A stretch of DNA of 64,000 bases from Micromonospora parva (lineage in GTDB: Bacteria; Actinomycetota; Actinomycetes; Mycobacteriales; Micromonosporaceae), in NCBI RefSeq assembly GCF_000718515.1, contig NZ_JNZS01000027.1:57084-121083 (forward strand), read 5' to 3'. Shown piece by piece: positions 42,488 to 51,175 of this stretch. A model generated the notes under the pieces. That model made no database searches and was not told the origin of the DNA. It worked only from the letters and a program-made list of their open reading frames with translations. Every line of letters begins with the position of its first letter. The first letter of the stretch is position 1. Made by a program: the position numbers and the translations under genes.

Positions 42488-42532
42488 CCGGCCCGCCGCA
42501 CCGGACGGTCAGGGGTCGGGAGAGCATGGGGC

Positions 42533-43804
42533 GTGCTCGACGGACTCGACGACATCGACTGGGCGCGGCTCGGTCACGCCTACGGGGCGGCCGACGACGT
42601 GCCCGACCAACTGCGCGCCCTCGCCTCGCCCGACCCGGCCGTCCGGGACTCGGCGCTGGGCGAGTTGTACACCAACGTCTTCCACCAGGGCGGCCGGTTC
42701 GAGGCGAGCGCGTACGCGGTGCCGTTCCTGCTGGAACTGCTCGCCGATGCGGCCACCCCGGACCCGGCGGCGGTGCTCGGGCTGCTGGGTGCCCTGGCGG
42801 TCGGCTTCGACGAGGGTGTCCTCCCCGACGGTTTCCCCGTCGCCGAACACCGCCGGGCCGCCGAGGGCGGGCGTGAGCTGCTCGCCGCGAAGCCGCCACC
42901 GTGGACCGGCGCGGACGAGTCGACCAAGGAGTACGTCGAGTACACCTACGTCGAGTCCCTCTCCGCTGCGGATCAGCGTCGGCTGTGGGCGTACATCGAA
43001 CTGTCGGTCTACGACGCGGTGCGCGCCGGGGTGCCGCTGTTGCGCACCCTGCTGCACCACAGCGACCCGGGCGTGCGGACGGGCGCGGCGTACACAGTGG
43101 CCTGGTTTCCGGAGGAGGCCACCGGCAGCGTGCCCGCGCTGGCCGCCGCGATCGACGCCGCCGGGAAGCCTGGCGTCGAGGTGGCGTCCGGCGAGGTGGC
43201 GACGATGCTGGTGGCGTCGGGGTTGCTCGGCGCGGCGCCGGACGTCCGCTGGTTGGCCGATCCGCGCCCGGTTGTCCGGTGGGGCGCCGCGATCGGTCGG
43301 GCCCGTGTCCTCGGCGCGGCGGCCGACCCGGCGACCGTCGAGGAGCTGCTGAGCTGGGCGGCGTCCCCGCCCGACGGCATCGCCGCCCCCGACCACGCGG
43401 CCGATCCGAGCCGGGACGAGGTGCTGGCACCCCTGCCCGAGGGGTGGGTGCCGTTCCTCGACGGCGACCTCGGCGGCTACGCGGGCCTGGCCCTGCGGCA
43501 GCTCGGCCCCCGGCACAGCGACCGGGCCTTCGACGCGTTGCTCGACCGGCTGCCCGTCGTCAGCGGTGACCGGTCGTTGACGGTGCTGGGTGCCGCGCTG
43601 CGCCTCGCCTTCCCGGACGGCCCCGCGCCGGCGGGGACACCGGTCGCGGCGTTGACGCCCCGGCAGCGGCGGCTCGCCGAGGTGCTGGGCCGCTCACCGC
43701 AGCCGTGGCTGATCGACGGGCAGGAGTTCGGCAACGTCAGCATGCTGGTCGAGGAGTACGGCCTGCCGGGAAGCCGCCCGGCGGTGCTCGCGTACCTGCG
43801 GTAG
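42533..43804 (+). CDS. HEAT-repeat-like protein
   Basis: A 423-residue helical-repeat protein. Helix pairs of HEAT type recur, for example LRALASPDPAVRDSALGELYTNVF, LRTLLHHSDPGVRTGAAYTVAWFP and VRWLADPRPVVRWGAAIGRARVLG. No catalytic motif is seen. Such proteins act as scaffolds or, in rare groups, as DNA glycosylases; the charged glycosylase residues of AlkD are not apparent here. The GTG at 42533 opens just before LDGLDDIDWARLGHAYG, a conserved-looking lead. It appears to be a single-gene unit. Confidence 0.8.
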   Translation: MLDGLDDIDWARLGHAYGAADDVPDQLRALASPDPAVRDSALGELYTNVFHQGGRFEASAYAVPFLLELLADAATPDPAAVLGLLGALAVGFDEGVLPDGFPVAEHRRAAEGGRELLAAKPPPWTGADESTKEYVEYTYVESLSAADQRRLWAYIELSVYDAVRAGVPLLRTLLHHSDPGVRTGAAYTVAWFPEEATGSVPALAAAIDAAGKPGVEVASGEVATMLVASGLLGAAPDVRWLADPRPVVRWGAAIGRARVLGAAADPATVEELLSWAASPPDGIAAPDHAADPSRDEVLAPLPEGWVPFLDGDLGGYAGLALRQLGPRHSDRAFDALLDRLPVVSGDRSLTVLGAALRLAFPDGPAPAGTPVAALTPRQRRLAEVLGRSPQPWLIDGQEFGNVSMLVEEYGLPGSRPAVLAYLR

Positions 43805-43980
43805 CCGCCGACCAGCGGCGGACGGTCCGGCGCTGACCGGTGACGGTGTGTGCCGGGTTCGGCCGACGTGCTGTTCACCACGCCCAGGTCGGGGAATTCG
43901 GGTCCGCGGGATCGGGGTTGAAGTGCCGGAAGCAGCGGGAGAACGGATGCGGCGGGCGCATCGTGACGAGGAGGACGGAC

Positions 43981-45015
43981 GTGGCCACCGAGGTGGAGTT
44001 CGGGCTGGACAGCTTCGGGGATGTCACAGTCGACGCGAAGGGCAGACCGTTGCCGTACGCGCAGGTGATCCGCAACGTCGTCGAGCAGGCGGTCCTCGCG
44101 GACCGGCTCGGCGTGGACGCCATCGGCCTCGGTGAGCACCACCGCGACGACTTCACGATCTCCGCCCCGGAGATCGTGCTCGCCGCTATCGCCGGTCGGA
44201 CCGAGCGGATCCGGCTCGGCACCGCGGTGACCGTCCTCAGCTCGGACGATCCGGTGCGGGTCTTCGAGCGCTTCGCCACCCTCGACGCGGTCTCCCAGGG
44301 CCGCGCCGAGATCACCCTGGGCCGGGGCTCGTTCACCGAGTCGTTCCCGCTGTTCGGCTACGACCTGGGTGACTACGAGAAGTTGTTCGAGGAGAAGCTG
44401 GAGCTGATGTCCCGGCTGCTCGCGGAAGGTCCGGTGACCTGGGAGGGCAGCGTACGGGCGCCGCTGAAGCAGCAGGAGGTCTACCCGAAGACGGAGTCCG
44501 GGCGGATTCGCACCTGGGTCGGCGTCGGCGGCAGCCCGCAGTCGGTGGTCCGGGCCGCCCGGCTCGGTTTCCCGCTGGCCCTGGCGGTGATCGGTGGTGA
44601 CCCGGCCCGGTTCGCGCCCTACGTGGAGCTGTACCACCGTGCCCTCGACCAGTTCGGCCGCGAGCGCCTTCCGGTCATCGCACACGTGCCCGGCTTCGTC
44701 GCCGCTACCGACAAGGAGGCGGCCGATCGGCTCTGGCCGCACGCCCGCAACATGTTGAACCGGATCGGCCGGGAGCGCGGTTGGCCGCCGGCCACCCGGG
44801 CCCGGTTCGAAGCCGACATCGCCGAGGGGTCCTGGCACGTCGGTTCGCCGGAGACGGTGGCCCGCAAGGTCGCGGAGACGGTGCGGGTGCTCGGTCTGCA
44901 GCGCATCGACCTCAAGTACGCCACCGGCACCCTGGCCCACGAACACCTGATGAGCAGCATCGAGCTGTACGCCACGGCGGTGATCCCGCGGGTGCGGGAG
45001 CTGCTGGCCGACTGA
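43981..45015 (+). CDS. LLM-class flavin-dependent oxidoreductase (luciferase-like)
   Basis: A 344-residue TIM-barrel flavoenzyme of the bacterial luciferase-like superfamily using FMN or F420. Motifs include VEQAVLADRLGVDAIGLGEHH, ISAPEIVLAAIAGRTERIRLGTAVTVLSSDDPVRVFERFATLD, GRAEITLGRGSFTESFPLFG and WVGVGGSPQSVVRAARLG. The GTG at 43981 is chosen because AGGAGG sits 6-7 bp upstream; GTG 43963 is less well placed. Substrate unknown; the E-x-x-F-P-L-F-G segment is typical of the alkanal-monooxygenase-like branch. It stands alone, followed by regulator debris. Confidence 0.92.
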   Translation: MATEVEFGLDSFGDVTVDAKGRPLPYAQVIRNVVEQAVLADRLGVDAIGLGEHHRDDFTISAPEIVLAAIAGRTERIRLGTAVTVLSSDDPVRVFERFATLDAVSQGRAEITLGRGSFTESFPLFGYDLGDYEKLFEEKLELMSRLLAEGPVTWEGSVRAPLKQQEVYPKTESGRIRTWVGVGGSPQSVVRAARLGFPLALAVIGGDPARFAPYVELYHRALDQFGRERLPVIAHVPGFVAATDKEAADRLWPHARNMLNRIGRERGWPPATRARFEADIAEGSWHVGSPETVARKVAETVRVLGLQRIDLKYATGTLAHEHLMSSIELYATAVIPRVRELLAD

Positions 45016-45043
45016 GCCCGCGACCCCCGCCTTGCCGGGCGCT

Positions 45044-45225
45044 CAGGCCGCCGCTTGCCGGCGCGGAGGACTATCTGGTCAAGCCTGCCGAAGTCGCCGA
45101 ACTGCTGGCCAGAATCCGGGCGCTGCTCCGCCGTGACCAGGACGCGGCACGCCGACTCCCCCTGGGCCTGCGAAGCTGGTTGGACGTGGGCAACCGCCGG
45201 GCGCGGCGGCGACGACTGAACCCAC
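45044..45225 (+). pseudogene. Remnant of an OmpR-type response regulator
   Basis: The plus strand encodes GAEDYLVKPAEVAELLARIR followed by ALLRRDQDAARR. This is the unmistakable end of a receiver domain (G-A-x-D-Y-L-x-K-P-F-x-x-x-E-L-x-x-R-I-x-A-L-x-R-R) plus the linker to the missing winged helix. Both the upstream receiver part with the phospho-acceptor Asp and the DNA-binding domain are absent. It begins just after the LLM gene stop. Confidence 0.78.
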
Positions 45226-45229
45226 GCCG

Positions 45230-45262
45230 GTGCCGGGCGGCCACGTGGCGGCCGCCCGGCAC
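45230..45262 (-). terminator. Hairpin terminator downstream of the phospholipase gene
   Basis: A 13-bp perfect inverted repeat (45230-45242 and 45250-45262, loop of 7 nt) lies 20 bp after the phospholipase C stop. It also faces the response-regulator remnant and could serve both directions. Confidence 0.65.
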
Positions 45263-45281
45263 GGCATCGGCGCGCGTCAGA

Positions 45282-47351
45282 TCAGACGAGCCCGCCGAGG
45301 GACGGGTCGCTGATGCTGTCCCTGCCGTTCTCGACGTGGCCCGCGTACCGGTACTCGAAGGCGGCGTCACCCGCGACGCTGACGGTCAGGTCGTACCAGC
45401 CGTGGGTACGGGAGAGCGGCCACTGCGCCCGCTCCGTCTCGCCGGGCCGCAGCGACAGCTTGACCGGACGGGAGTTGTAGAGGTCCCGGACGGTTACCTC
45501 GACCCGCTTCGACCCACGGTTGGTGAGCGTGAGGGCGACCTTGAAGTCCCGCTCGTCGTACGAGGGGGTGACGTCGAGGTTCGACCGGCCGCCCGTGAAC
45601 CGGCGGAAGAACCCGTTCGGCCCGTGCACCGACAGGTCGTACCCGGACTCGACCTTCCACGTGTCCGACAGGTGCTTGCCCGGCTCGACGGTGAAGCTGC
45701 GCGGGGCGTCCGCGCTGCCTGCCTGGCGGACCTGGAAGACCGCGGCGACCCCGCCCGAGTTGCGGAAGTCGATCCGGAACGCGCCGTCGGCGAGGTGCCC
45801 GTCGGCGTGCAGGGTGTACGGGATCGGGCGCGCCGGTCGTACCCCGTGCTCCTGCTTCGGCAGCCGCTGGTCCGCCGGCGGGACCGGCACCTCGTCGGGG
45901 TGCCGGATGAGGTCCTCGGGCTTGAAGTCGTCGGTGTCGGGCAGCCGGACCTCGCGTGAGCGGTTCGGGTGTCGGAAATCGAAGGCCGTGGTCAGGTCGC
46001 CGACGACGGCACGCCGCCACGGGGTGATGTTCTGCTCGATCAGGTCCGGCCGGCCGTGTCCGAACCGCGCCTCCAGGAACTTGATCAGCGAGGTGTGGTC
46101 GAAGACCTGGGAGTTCACGTAGCCGCCGCGGGTCCACGGCGACACGATGATCATCGGTACGCGAAGGCCGAGCCCGTAGGGTCCGGCCGGGTGGTTGGCG
46201 TCGCCGGGGAAGATCTCGTTGGTGGTGGGCACCGTGGACTGCCCGTGCTCCCGCGACTGCGGTGGGGTCGGCGGGACCACGTGGTCGAAGAAGCCGCCCT
46301 CCTCGTCGTACGTGATGAAGAGCGCCATCTTGCTCCACACCTCGGGGTTCGCCGCGAGGATGTCGATGACCTGCGAGATGTACCAGGAGCCGTACGCCGG
46401 CTCCCAGTTCGGGTGCTCGGTGTACGCCTCGGGAGCGGTGATCCAGGAAACCTGGGGCAGGCGTCCCGCCTCGACGTCGGCGCGGAAGTCGGCCAGCAGC
46501 GCCTCCGGGTCGCGGCCCTGCGTCCTGATCTCGGTGCCGGTCTTGGCCTTGTCTGCCAGCGGCGTTCCGGGCTGCGCGTTCTGGTACTGGTGGAAGTAGA
46601 GCAGCGAGTTGTCGCCGTAGTTGCCGATGTACGGGTCGTTCGTCCAGCCCCAGGAGCCGCCGGCGTTCAGGCCGGTGCCGACGTCCTGGTAGATCTTCCA
46701 GGAGATGCCGTTGCGCTCCAGCCGCTCCGGGTAGGTGGACCAGTCGTAGCCGGCCTCCGCGTTGGTGATGACCGGACCGCCACCCTTGCCATCGTTGCCG
46801 ACCCAGCCGCTGAACATGTGGTAGCGGTTCGGGTCGGTCGGCCCCATCAGCGAACAGTGGTAACTGTCGCAGACAGTGAAGGCGTCGGCGAGCGCGTAGT
46901 GGTACGGCAGGTCCTGGCGGGTGTGGTAGGTCATCGCCGTGACGCCCTTGTTCGGCACCCACCTGTCGAACCGGCCGTCGTTCCAGGCGGCGTGCCCGTC
47001 GTTCCAGCCGTGCGGCGGGTCCGGCAGGAAGGTCTGGCCGAGGTCCTTCACCTCGGGCCGGAAGGGCAGCAGCTCGTCGGCCCCATTGGGCTGGTGCCAC
47101 ACGTCCTTGCCGGACGGCAGTGTCGCCGGATGGGGGTCACCGAATCCGCGTACACCGCGCATGGTGCCGAAGTAGTGGTCGAAGGAACGGTTCTCCTGCA
47201 TCAGGATGATGACGTGCTCGACGTCCTTGATCGTGCCCGTCCGGTTGTTCGCCGGGATGGCGAGCGCCTTGCTGAGGTCCAGCGGGAGCGCCGCGCCGAT
47301 CGCGGGGACTCCCATCGCCTTGAGGAACGTGCGCCGATCCACCGTGCCCAT
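45282..47351 (-). CDS. Tat-exported phospholipase C, phosphocholine-specific type
   Basis: A 689-residue secreted phosphoesterase. The Tat motif DRRTFLKAMG is at 5-14. The catalytic domain begins VEHVIILMQENRSFDHYFGTMRGVRGFGDP (metal/nucleophile region), with later motifs MGPTDPNRYHMFSGW, WYISQVIDIL, FITYDEEGGFFDHVVPP and DHTSLIKFLEARFG. These are typical of non-haemolytic PLC and acid-phosphatase AcpA-like enzymes. Two DUF756-type C-terminal beta domains follow (YTLHADGHLADGAFRIDFRN, and DERDFKVALTLTNRG). It would release diacylglycerol from phosphatidylcholine or act in phosphate scavenging. No PhoP box was identified. Stop-side terminator at 45230. Confidence 0.94.
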   Translation of the reverse strand: MGTVDRRTFLKAMGVPAIGAALPLDLSKALAIPANNRTGTIKDVEHVIILMQENRSFDHYFGTMRGVRGFGDPHPATLPSGKDVWHQPNGADELLPFRPEVKDLGQTFLPDPPHGWNDGHAAWNDGRFDRWVPNKGVTAMTYHTRQDLPYHYALADAFTVCDSYHCSLMGPTDPNRYHMFSGWVGNDGKGGGPVITNAEAGYDWSTYPERLERNGISWKIYQDVGTGLNAGGSWGWTNDPYIGNYGDNSLLYFHQYQNAQPGTPLADKAKTGTEIRTQGRDPEALLADFRADVEAGRLPQVSWITAPEAYTEHPNWEPAYGSWYISQVIDILAANPEVWSKMALFITYDEEGGFFDHVVPPTPPQSREHGQSTVPTTNEIFPGDANHPAGPYGLGLRVPMIIVSPWTRGGYVNSQVFDHTSLIKFLEARFGHGRPDLIEQNITPWRRAVVGDLTTAFDFRHPNRSREVRLPDTDDFKPEDLIRHPDEVPVPPADQRLPKQEHGVRPARPIPYTLHADGHLADGAFRIDFRNSGGVAAVFQVRQAGSADAPRSFTVEPGKHLSDTWKVESGYDLSVHGPNGFFRRFTGGRSNLDVTPSYDERDFKVALTLTNRGSKRVEVTVRDLYNSRPVKLSLRPGETERAQWPLSRTHGWYDLTVSVAGDAAFEYRYAGHVENGRDSISDPSLGGLV

Positions 47352-47486
47352 AACTCCGCCTTTTGTGCGATCTGGTCGAGAAACTGGCGACCGGACGCTA
47401 CCGACGACGGGTTGACGGCGGATGACCGTAGTTCGTTGGTTTTGCGACCACTCGTCGACCGGCTCTGGGCCCTCGATGAGTGCCGG

Positions 47487-48413
47487 TCACGCCGCCGTGA
47501 CGTCGACCCGGGTGAGCCGTCGATGCCCGCTCGGGCTCAGGCCGTGCACGCGTTTGAAGGCCGCGCTGAAGCCGAACGCGTCCGCGTACCCGAGGCGACG
47601 CGCCACGGCGGCGACCGTCGCTGTTGATTCGGACAACAGGTCGGCGGCCACCGCCATGCGCCAGTCGGTCAGGTAGGTGAGCGGCGGTTCACCCACCAAT
47701 GCGGTGAACCGTTTCGCCAGTGTGGACCGGGACACCCCGGCCTGGGCGGCCAGGTCGGCCAGGGTCCACGGTCGGCCCGGCGCGTCGTGCATGGCGCGCA
47801 GCACCGGACCGACAGTGTCGTCGCTCAGCGCGCGGTACCAGCCGGGCGCCTCGGCCTCCGGCTGGTCGAACCAGTCCCGGACCGTGCACACCAACAACCA
47901 GTCCAGCAGACGGTCCAGCACGACCTGCCGTCCGGGCCGACCCGCGTTGAGTTGGGCGTCCAGGTAGTCGCGCAGCGCGGCGCAGTCCTGGTCTTCCGGC
48001 ACGACGAGCACCGGCGGCAGCGCGCCCAGCAACCGCTGAGGCACCCGACCCCGGACGTGGTACACCCCGACCAACAGCACGAGGCGGTCGGTGTGATCCG
48101 CGTCCACCGGGTCGACGACCCCGGTCTGGCCGCGCCGGACGTCCCGCAGTTCCCCGGGCTCGAAGCTCGACCGGGGCTCGGCGGAGAAGACGAACGGCGC
48201 CGGCCCGCGCACGATGGCCGCCTCGCCGACCCGGACCAGGCGAGGCTTGTCGCTGTCCGGATGGGAGATCCAGCCCTCGCCCCGCATCGGAACACAGAGC
48301 GTCAGCGGGGCGCCGTCGGTGAACCGCAGCGCCCACGGCGGCGTCAGCACCGACCGGCCGAAGGCCGCGCCGTCGGCGTGCAGACCGCGCAGCAGATTGT
48401 CGAACGGGTCCAT
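47487..48413 (-). CDS. AraC-family regulator with cupin N-terminal domain
   Basis: A 308-residue regulator. Residues 1-180 are the cupin-type domain of the AraC_binding_6 kind (MDPFDNLLRGLHADGAAFGR, LTLCVPMRGEGWI, VRVGEAAIVRGPAPFVFS). The C-terminal double helix-turn-helix is canonical: PWTLADLAAQAGVSRSTLAKRF, GEPPLTYLTDWRMAVAADLL and VAAVARRLGYADAFGFSAAFKR. The ATG at 48413 fits the family start (MDPFDNLL). It is divergent from an NAD(P)-binding protein gene, and two GGACATG direct repeats 21 bp apart lie between them, as AraC-type proteins require. Confidence 0.93.
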   Translation of the reverse strand: MDPFDNLLRGLHADGAAFGRSVLTPPWALRFTDGAPLTLCVPMRGEGWISHPDSDKPRLVRVGEAAIVRGPAPFVFSAEPRSSFEPGELRDVRRGQTGVVDPVDADHTDRLVLLVGVYHVRGRVPQRLLGALPPVLVVPEDQDCAALRDYLDAQLNAGRPGRQVVLDRLLDWLLVCTVRDWFDQPEAEAPGWYRALSDDTVGPVLRAMHDAPGRPWTLADLAAQAGVSRSTLAKRFTALVGEPPLTYLTDWRMAVAADLLSESTATVAAVARRLGYADAFGFSAAFKRVHGLSPSGHRRLTRVDVTAA

Positions 48414-48454
48414 GTCTCCGACGATAGGTCGCGGAGGATGGACCGCGGACGATC

Positions 48455-48485
48455 GGACATGCCCGTCGTACGACAGGACATGTCC
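48455..48485. promoter_or_regulatory. AraC-type direct-repeat operator candidate
   Basis: GGACATGCCC (48455-48464) and GGACATGTCC (48476-48485) are near-identical direct repeats exactly 21 bp apart, two helical turns, as needed for an AraC monomer pair on one DNA face. They lie between the AraC gene and the divergent NAD(P)-binding gene, 32-62 bp from the latter's start. Confidence 0.55.
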
Positions 48486-48516
48486 CGCAAACGACCGGGC
48501 GCGTTGACTCGTGGTC

Positions 48517-49347
48517 ATGACGACGAACGCACCTTCGACACTCGTGATGGCCGGCACCGGCAAGACCGGTCGCCGGCTGGTCCAGACGCTGCGGGCGGCG
48601 GGTCACCACGCCCGGGCCGCCTCTCGCTCCGGTGAGGTGCGCTTCGACTGGTCGCGGCGGGACACCTGGCGGCCGGCCGTGGCAGGTGCCTCTGCTGTCT
48701 ATCTGCTCGCTCCGGAGGACCCGGCGCTGGCCACCGACTTCGTGACGCAGGCAGTCGACTCAGGTGTCGGCCGGATCGTGGCGCTCTCCGGGCGCGGGAT
48801 CGACCGGATCGGTGACTTCTCCCCCGGCATGCTCGCCGCGGAAGAGGCAGTGCGGAAGTCCGGCATCGAGTGGACGATCATCCGGGCGAACAACTTCAGT
48901 CAGAACTTCAGCGAGGACCTGTTTCGCCAACCACTGCTCGACGGTCGGCTGGCCCTGCCGATGGGGGCCACGCCCGAGCCGTTCGTCGACGCCCAGGACG
49001 TCGCCGACGTGGCGGCGACGCTGTTGACCTCGCCCGGTCACCACGGACAGGTGTACGACCTGTCCGGCCCCCGTGCGCTCACCTTCGCTACGGCGGTCGC
49101 CACGATCGCGCGGGTGACCGGCCGCTCGATCCGCTACGTGGAGCTCACTCCGGAGCAGTACCACGCCGAACTGCGCGCCGAGGGTTATCCGGCGCAGGCG
49201 GCCACGGGGCTGAACGCCCTGTTCGCCGGGATGCGGGCGGGCCATCTCGCCGAACCGACCGACGGGGTACGTCGAGTTCTCGGACGGGACCCGCTCGACT
49301 TCGACACCTACGCCGAACGGGCCGCTGCGGCCGGCGCGTGGTCGTAG
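48517..49347 (+). CDS. NAD(P)H-binding NmrA-family protein
   Basis: A 276-residue atypical SDR: TLVMAGTGKTGRRLVQTLRAAGHHARAASRSG binds the dinucleotide, followed by AVYLLAPEDPALATDFVTQAVDSGVGRIVALSGRG, EWTIIRANNFSQNF and PFVDAQDVADVAATLLTSPGHHGQVYDLSGP. This matches the NmrA/ergot-alkaloid AgnE-type group of quinone or flavin reductases and redox sensors. GTG at 48511 is an equally possible start. It is divergent from the AraC regulator, a common arrangement in actinomycetes in which the regulator responds to the enzyme's substrate. Confidence 0.9.
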   Translation: MTTNAPSTLVMAGTGKTGRRLVQTLRAAGHHARAASRSGEVRFDWSRRDTWRPAVAGASAVYLLAPEDPALATDFVTQAVDSGVGRIVALSGRGIDRIGDFSPGMLAAEEAVRKSGIEWTIIRANNFSQNFSEDLFRQPLLDGRLALPMGATPEPFVDAQDVADVAATLLTSPGHHGQVYDLSGPRALTFATAVATIARVTGRSIRYVELTPEQYHAELRAEGYPAQAATGLNALFAGMRAGHLAEPTDGVRRVLGRDPLDFDTYAERAAAAGAWS

Positions 49348-49427
49348 TCCGCCCGGCGGGCGGCATGAGAGCGGCGTAACAGGTGATCTGCCCGCATACC
49401 GCGAGCACCCGGACGTACCGTGAGATC

Positions 49428-50471
49428 GTGTCGACGAAAGACGTACTCACCAAGGCTGACCTCGCTGAACTTCGCCGCTCGGCGCTCGGGACGGCCAACC
49501 CGCTCGGCGTCGCCGCTGATCTCGCCGAGGCGGCGGAGCAGGGCCGACTGGAGGATCCCGACGACGCCGGGGACGCGCTGACACTGGCCGCCGAGATCGC
49601 CGAGATCCGGGCCCGACCGGATGCCGCCCTGCGCTACGCGGAGCGGGCCCTGGCGGCGTACCCGTCCGGGGACGATCCGCGGGCCGGGTTCGCCCGGGCG
49701 CTGCGGGCCCGGGCGCTGTTCCGCGCCGGCGGTCGGGACGACGAGGCGATGGCAGAGTTGACAGCGCTGCGCCCGTTGCTGCGCACGCAGCCCGACGCCC
49801 CCGCCTACGTCAGCGCGGCGCTGGATGCCGGTGGTCGTTCGGCGATTGCCGAGCAGTGGCTGAGCGAGGCGGTCGACGCGGTGCTCAACGAACGCGCGAC
49901 CGCCGCCTCCGGGCCGGCCAGCACCGCGATCGACCCGGTGGTCGATCTCGGTCCGCCGGACGCGCCCGGTGTCACCTTCTTCCTGCTGCAACAGCGGCAT
50001 CGGGTACGCCGGAACCTGAACCTGCCGCACGACCGGCAGGACGACCTGGCAGACCGGCTGGAGACCCAACTCGTGCGCCGGGCCGGCGAGCGCAGGGACG
50101 CCGAGTCCGACCTGCTCTTCTGGCCCCGGGTCGAGTTCGACCGACTGCTCGCCGAGCACCCCGCGCTGAGCGAGGTGTACGGGTCGGACTGGGACGCGCA
50201 CCGGGGCCGGCTGGAGAAGGAACTGGTCCGGCTGAGGGGGGCCGGTCAGGCCGGGTTGGCCGTGTTCCGTGCCACCGTGGACGGGTTGAACGCGTTTGCC
50301 GGTCGACGTGACGGCGATCCGGCCGACGCCGCGGTCCGGGCGGGATACGCGGCCGAGGTGCAGGCACGACCCAGCGCGCGGATCGCCTGGCCGCCGGAGC
50401 GCAACGACGCCTGCTGGTGCGGGTCGGGCCTCAAGTACAAGAAGGACTGCCTGCCGCGTTCCCGCAGCTGA
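49428..50471 (+). CDS. SEC-C motif protein with helical repeat region
   Basis: A 347-residue protein. The body is alpha-helical with TPR-like pairs (LAEAAEQGRLEDPDDAGDALTLAAEIAEI, ALRYAERALAAYPSGDDPRAGFARALRARALFRAGG). The C-terminus RNDACWCGSGLKYKKDC is a SEC-C zinc motif, as at the end of SecA, which binds zinc via Cys-x-Cys...Cys-Cys/His. The function of such stand-alone SEC-C proteins is unknown; a protein-interaction role is likely. The GTG at 49428 is preferred because STKDVLTKADLAELRR opens the helical region. It is convergent with the CGNR gene, 9 bp away. Confidence 0.85.
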   Translation: MSTKDVLTKADLAELRRSALGTANPLGVAADLAEAAEQGRLEDPDDAGDALTLAAEIAEIRARPDAALRYAERALAAYPSGDDPRAGFARALRARALFRAGGRDDEAMAELTALRPLLRTQPDAPAYVSAALDAGGRSAIAEQWLSEAVDAVLNERATAASGPASTAIDPVVDLGPPDAPGVTFFLLQQRHRVRRNLNLPHDRQDDLADRLETQLVRRAGERRDAESDLLFWPRVEFDRLLAEHPALSEVYGSDWDAHRGRLEKELVRLRGAGQAGLAVFRATVDGLNAFAGRRDGDPADAAVRAGYAAEVQARPSARIAWPPERNDACWCGSGLKYKKDCLPRSRS

Positions 50472-50480
50472 GCGTGGCAG

Positions 50481-51086
50481 CTATCGAGATGCGGCGTGCC
50501 GCTGATAGTGGCGGGCGACCCGGGCCCGGTTGCCGCAGGAGGGCTTGCACCACTCCTGACGCGGGTGGTCCTTGACGAAGTAGCGCACGCATCGGGGTGC
50601 GGGGCAGGCGCGCAACTCTTCGCGCGCCGGACCGGTGAGGAAGCCGATGACGGCCCGGGCCAGGCCGGCGGTGATCGCGAGCCGCGCGTCGGCGGCCTCG
50701 CCGTGCCAGGCGAGGGACGGTGCGCCCTCCTGCGCCCAGCTCAGCACGGGCCGGACCGGCACCGCCCCGGCGGCCTGGTTGAGCTGGGCGACCGCCTCCT
50801 GCGGCGAGAGCAGTGAGGCCGAGTCGGCCCGGCTCGGTGGGCCTGGGCGGACCGCCACGGCGAACAGGCCACGCGCGGCACGGCGCACCGCCACCACGTC
50901 GAGTCGGGTCCGTTCGTCGACCACCTCGCCGTGGGCGTCGATTCCGCCGACGTACTCCCGCAGCGCCTCGTAGTGCTCGTGCAGCCAGGTGGTGAGGCCG
51001 GCGAGGTCGTCGAGGTCGTCGGCGACGCCGCCGTTGCCGTCGTGCCGAATCGTGCTGACCAGGGCGAGCGCGAGCTGCGCTGACAT
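50481..51086 (-). CDS. CGNR zinc-finger (ABATE-type) putative regulator
   Basis: A 201-residue protein. The N-terminal ABATE stress-response-like domain (SAQLALALVSTIRHDGNGG and ALREYVGGIDAHGEVVDERTRLDVVAVRRAARGLF) is followed by the C-terminal CGNR zinc finger CPAPRCVRYFVKDHPRQEWC then KPSCGNRARVARHYQRH. The zinc ligands are four Cys, and the CGNR/RVARHY helix is thought to contact DNA. Actinobacteria carry many copies. It is probably a transcription regulator of a nearby gene; the divergent phosphodiesterase-LysE unit is the best candidate. Confidence 0.93.
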   Translation of the reverse strand: MSAQLALALVSTIRHDGNGGVADDLDDLAGLTTWLHEHYEALREYVGGIDAHGEVVDERTRLDVVAVRRAARGLFAVAVRPGPPSRADSASLLSPQEAVAQLNQAAGAVPVRPVLSWAQEGAPSLAWHGEAADARLAITAGLARAVIGFLTGPAREELRACPAPRCVRYFVKDHPRQEWCKPSCGNRARVARHYQRHAASR

Positions 51087-51175
51087 CGGTCCCTCCGGTG
51101 CTGGCTTGTGCTGTCGATGCTGCCAAGAGTAGCTTGCCTAATGCTTACGCCGTTCGTGAACCATTAGGGGGCGCC

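Noticed and set aside
43840..43980. N-terminal extension of the LLM oxidoreductase (47 residues)
   Set aside because: The extension is Cys/Arg-rich and atypical, and a clear AGGAGG ribosome site precedes the GTG at 43981.
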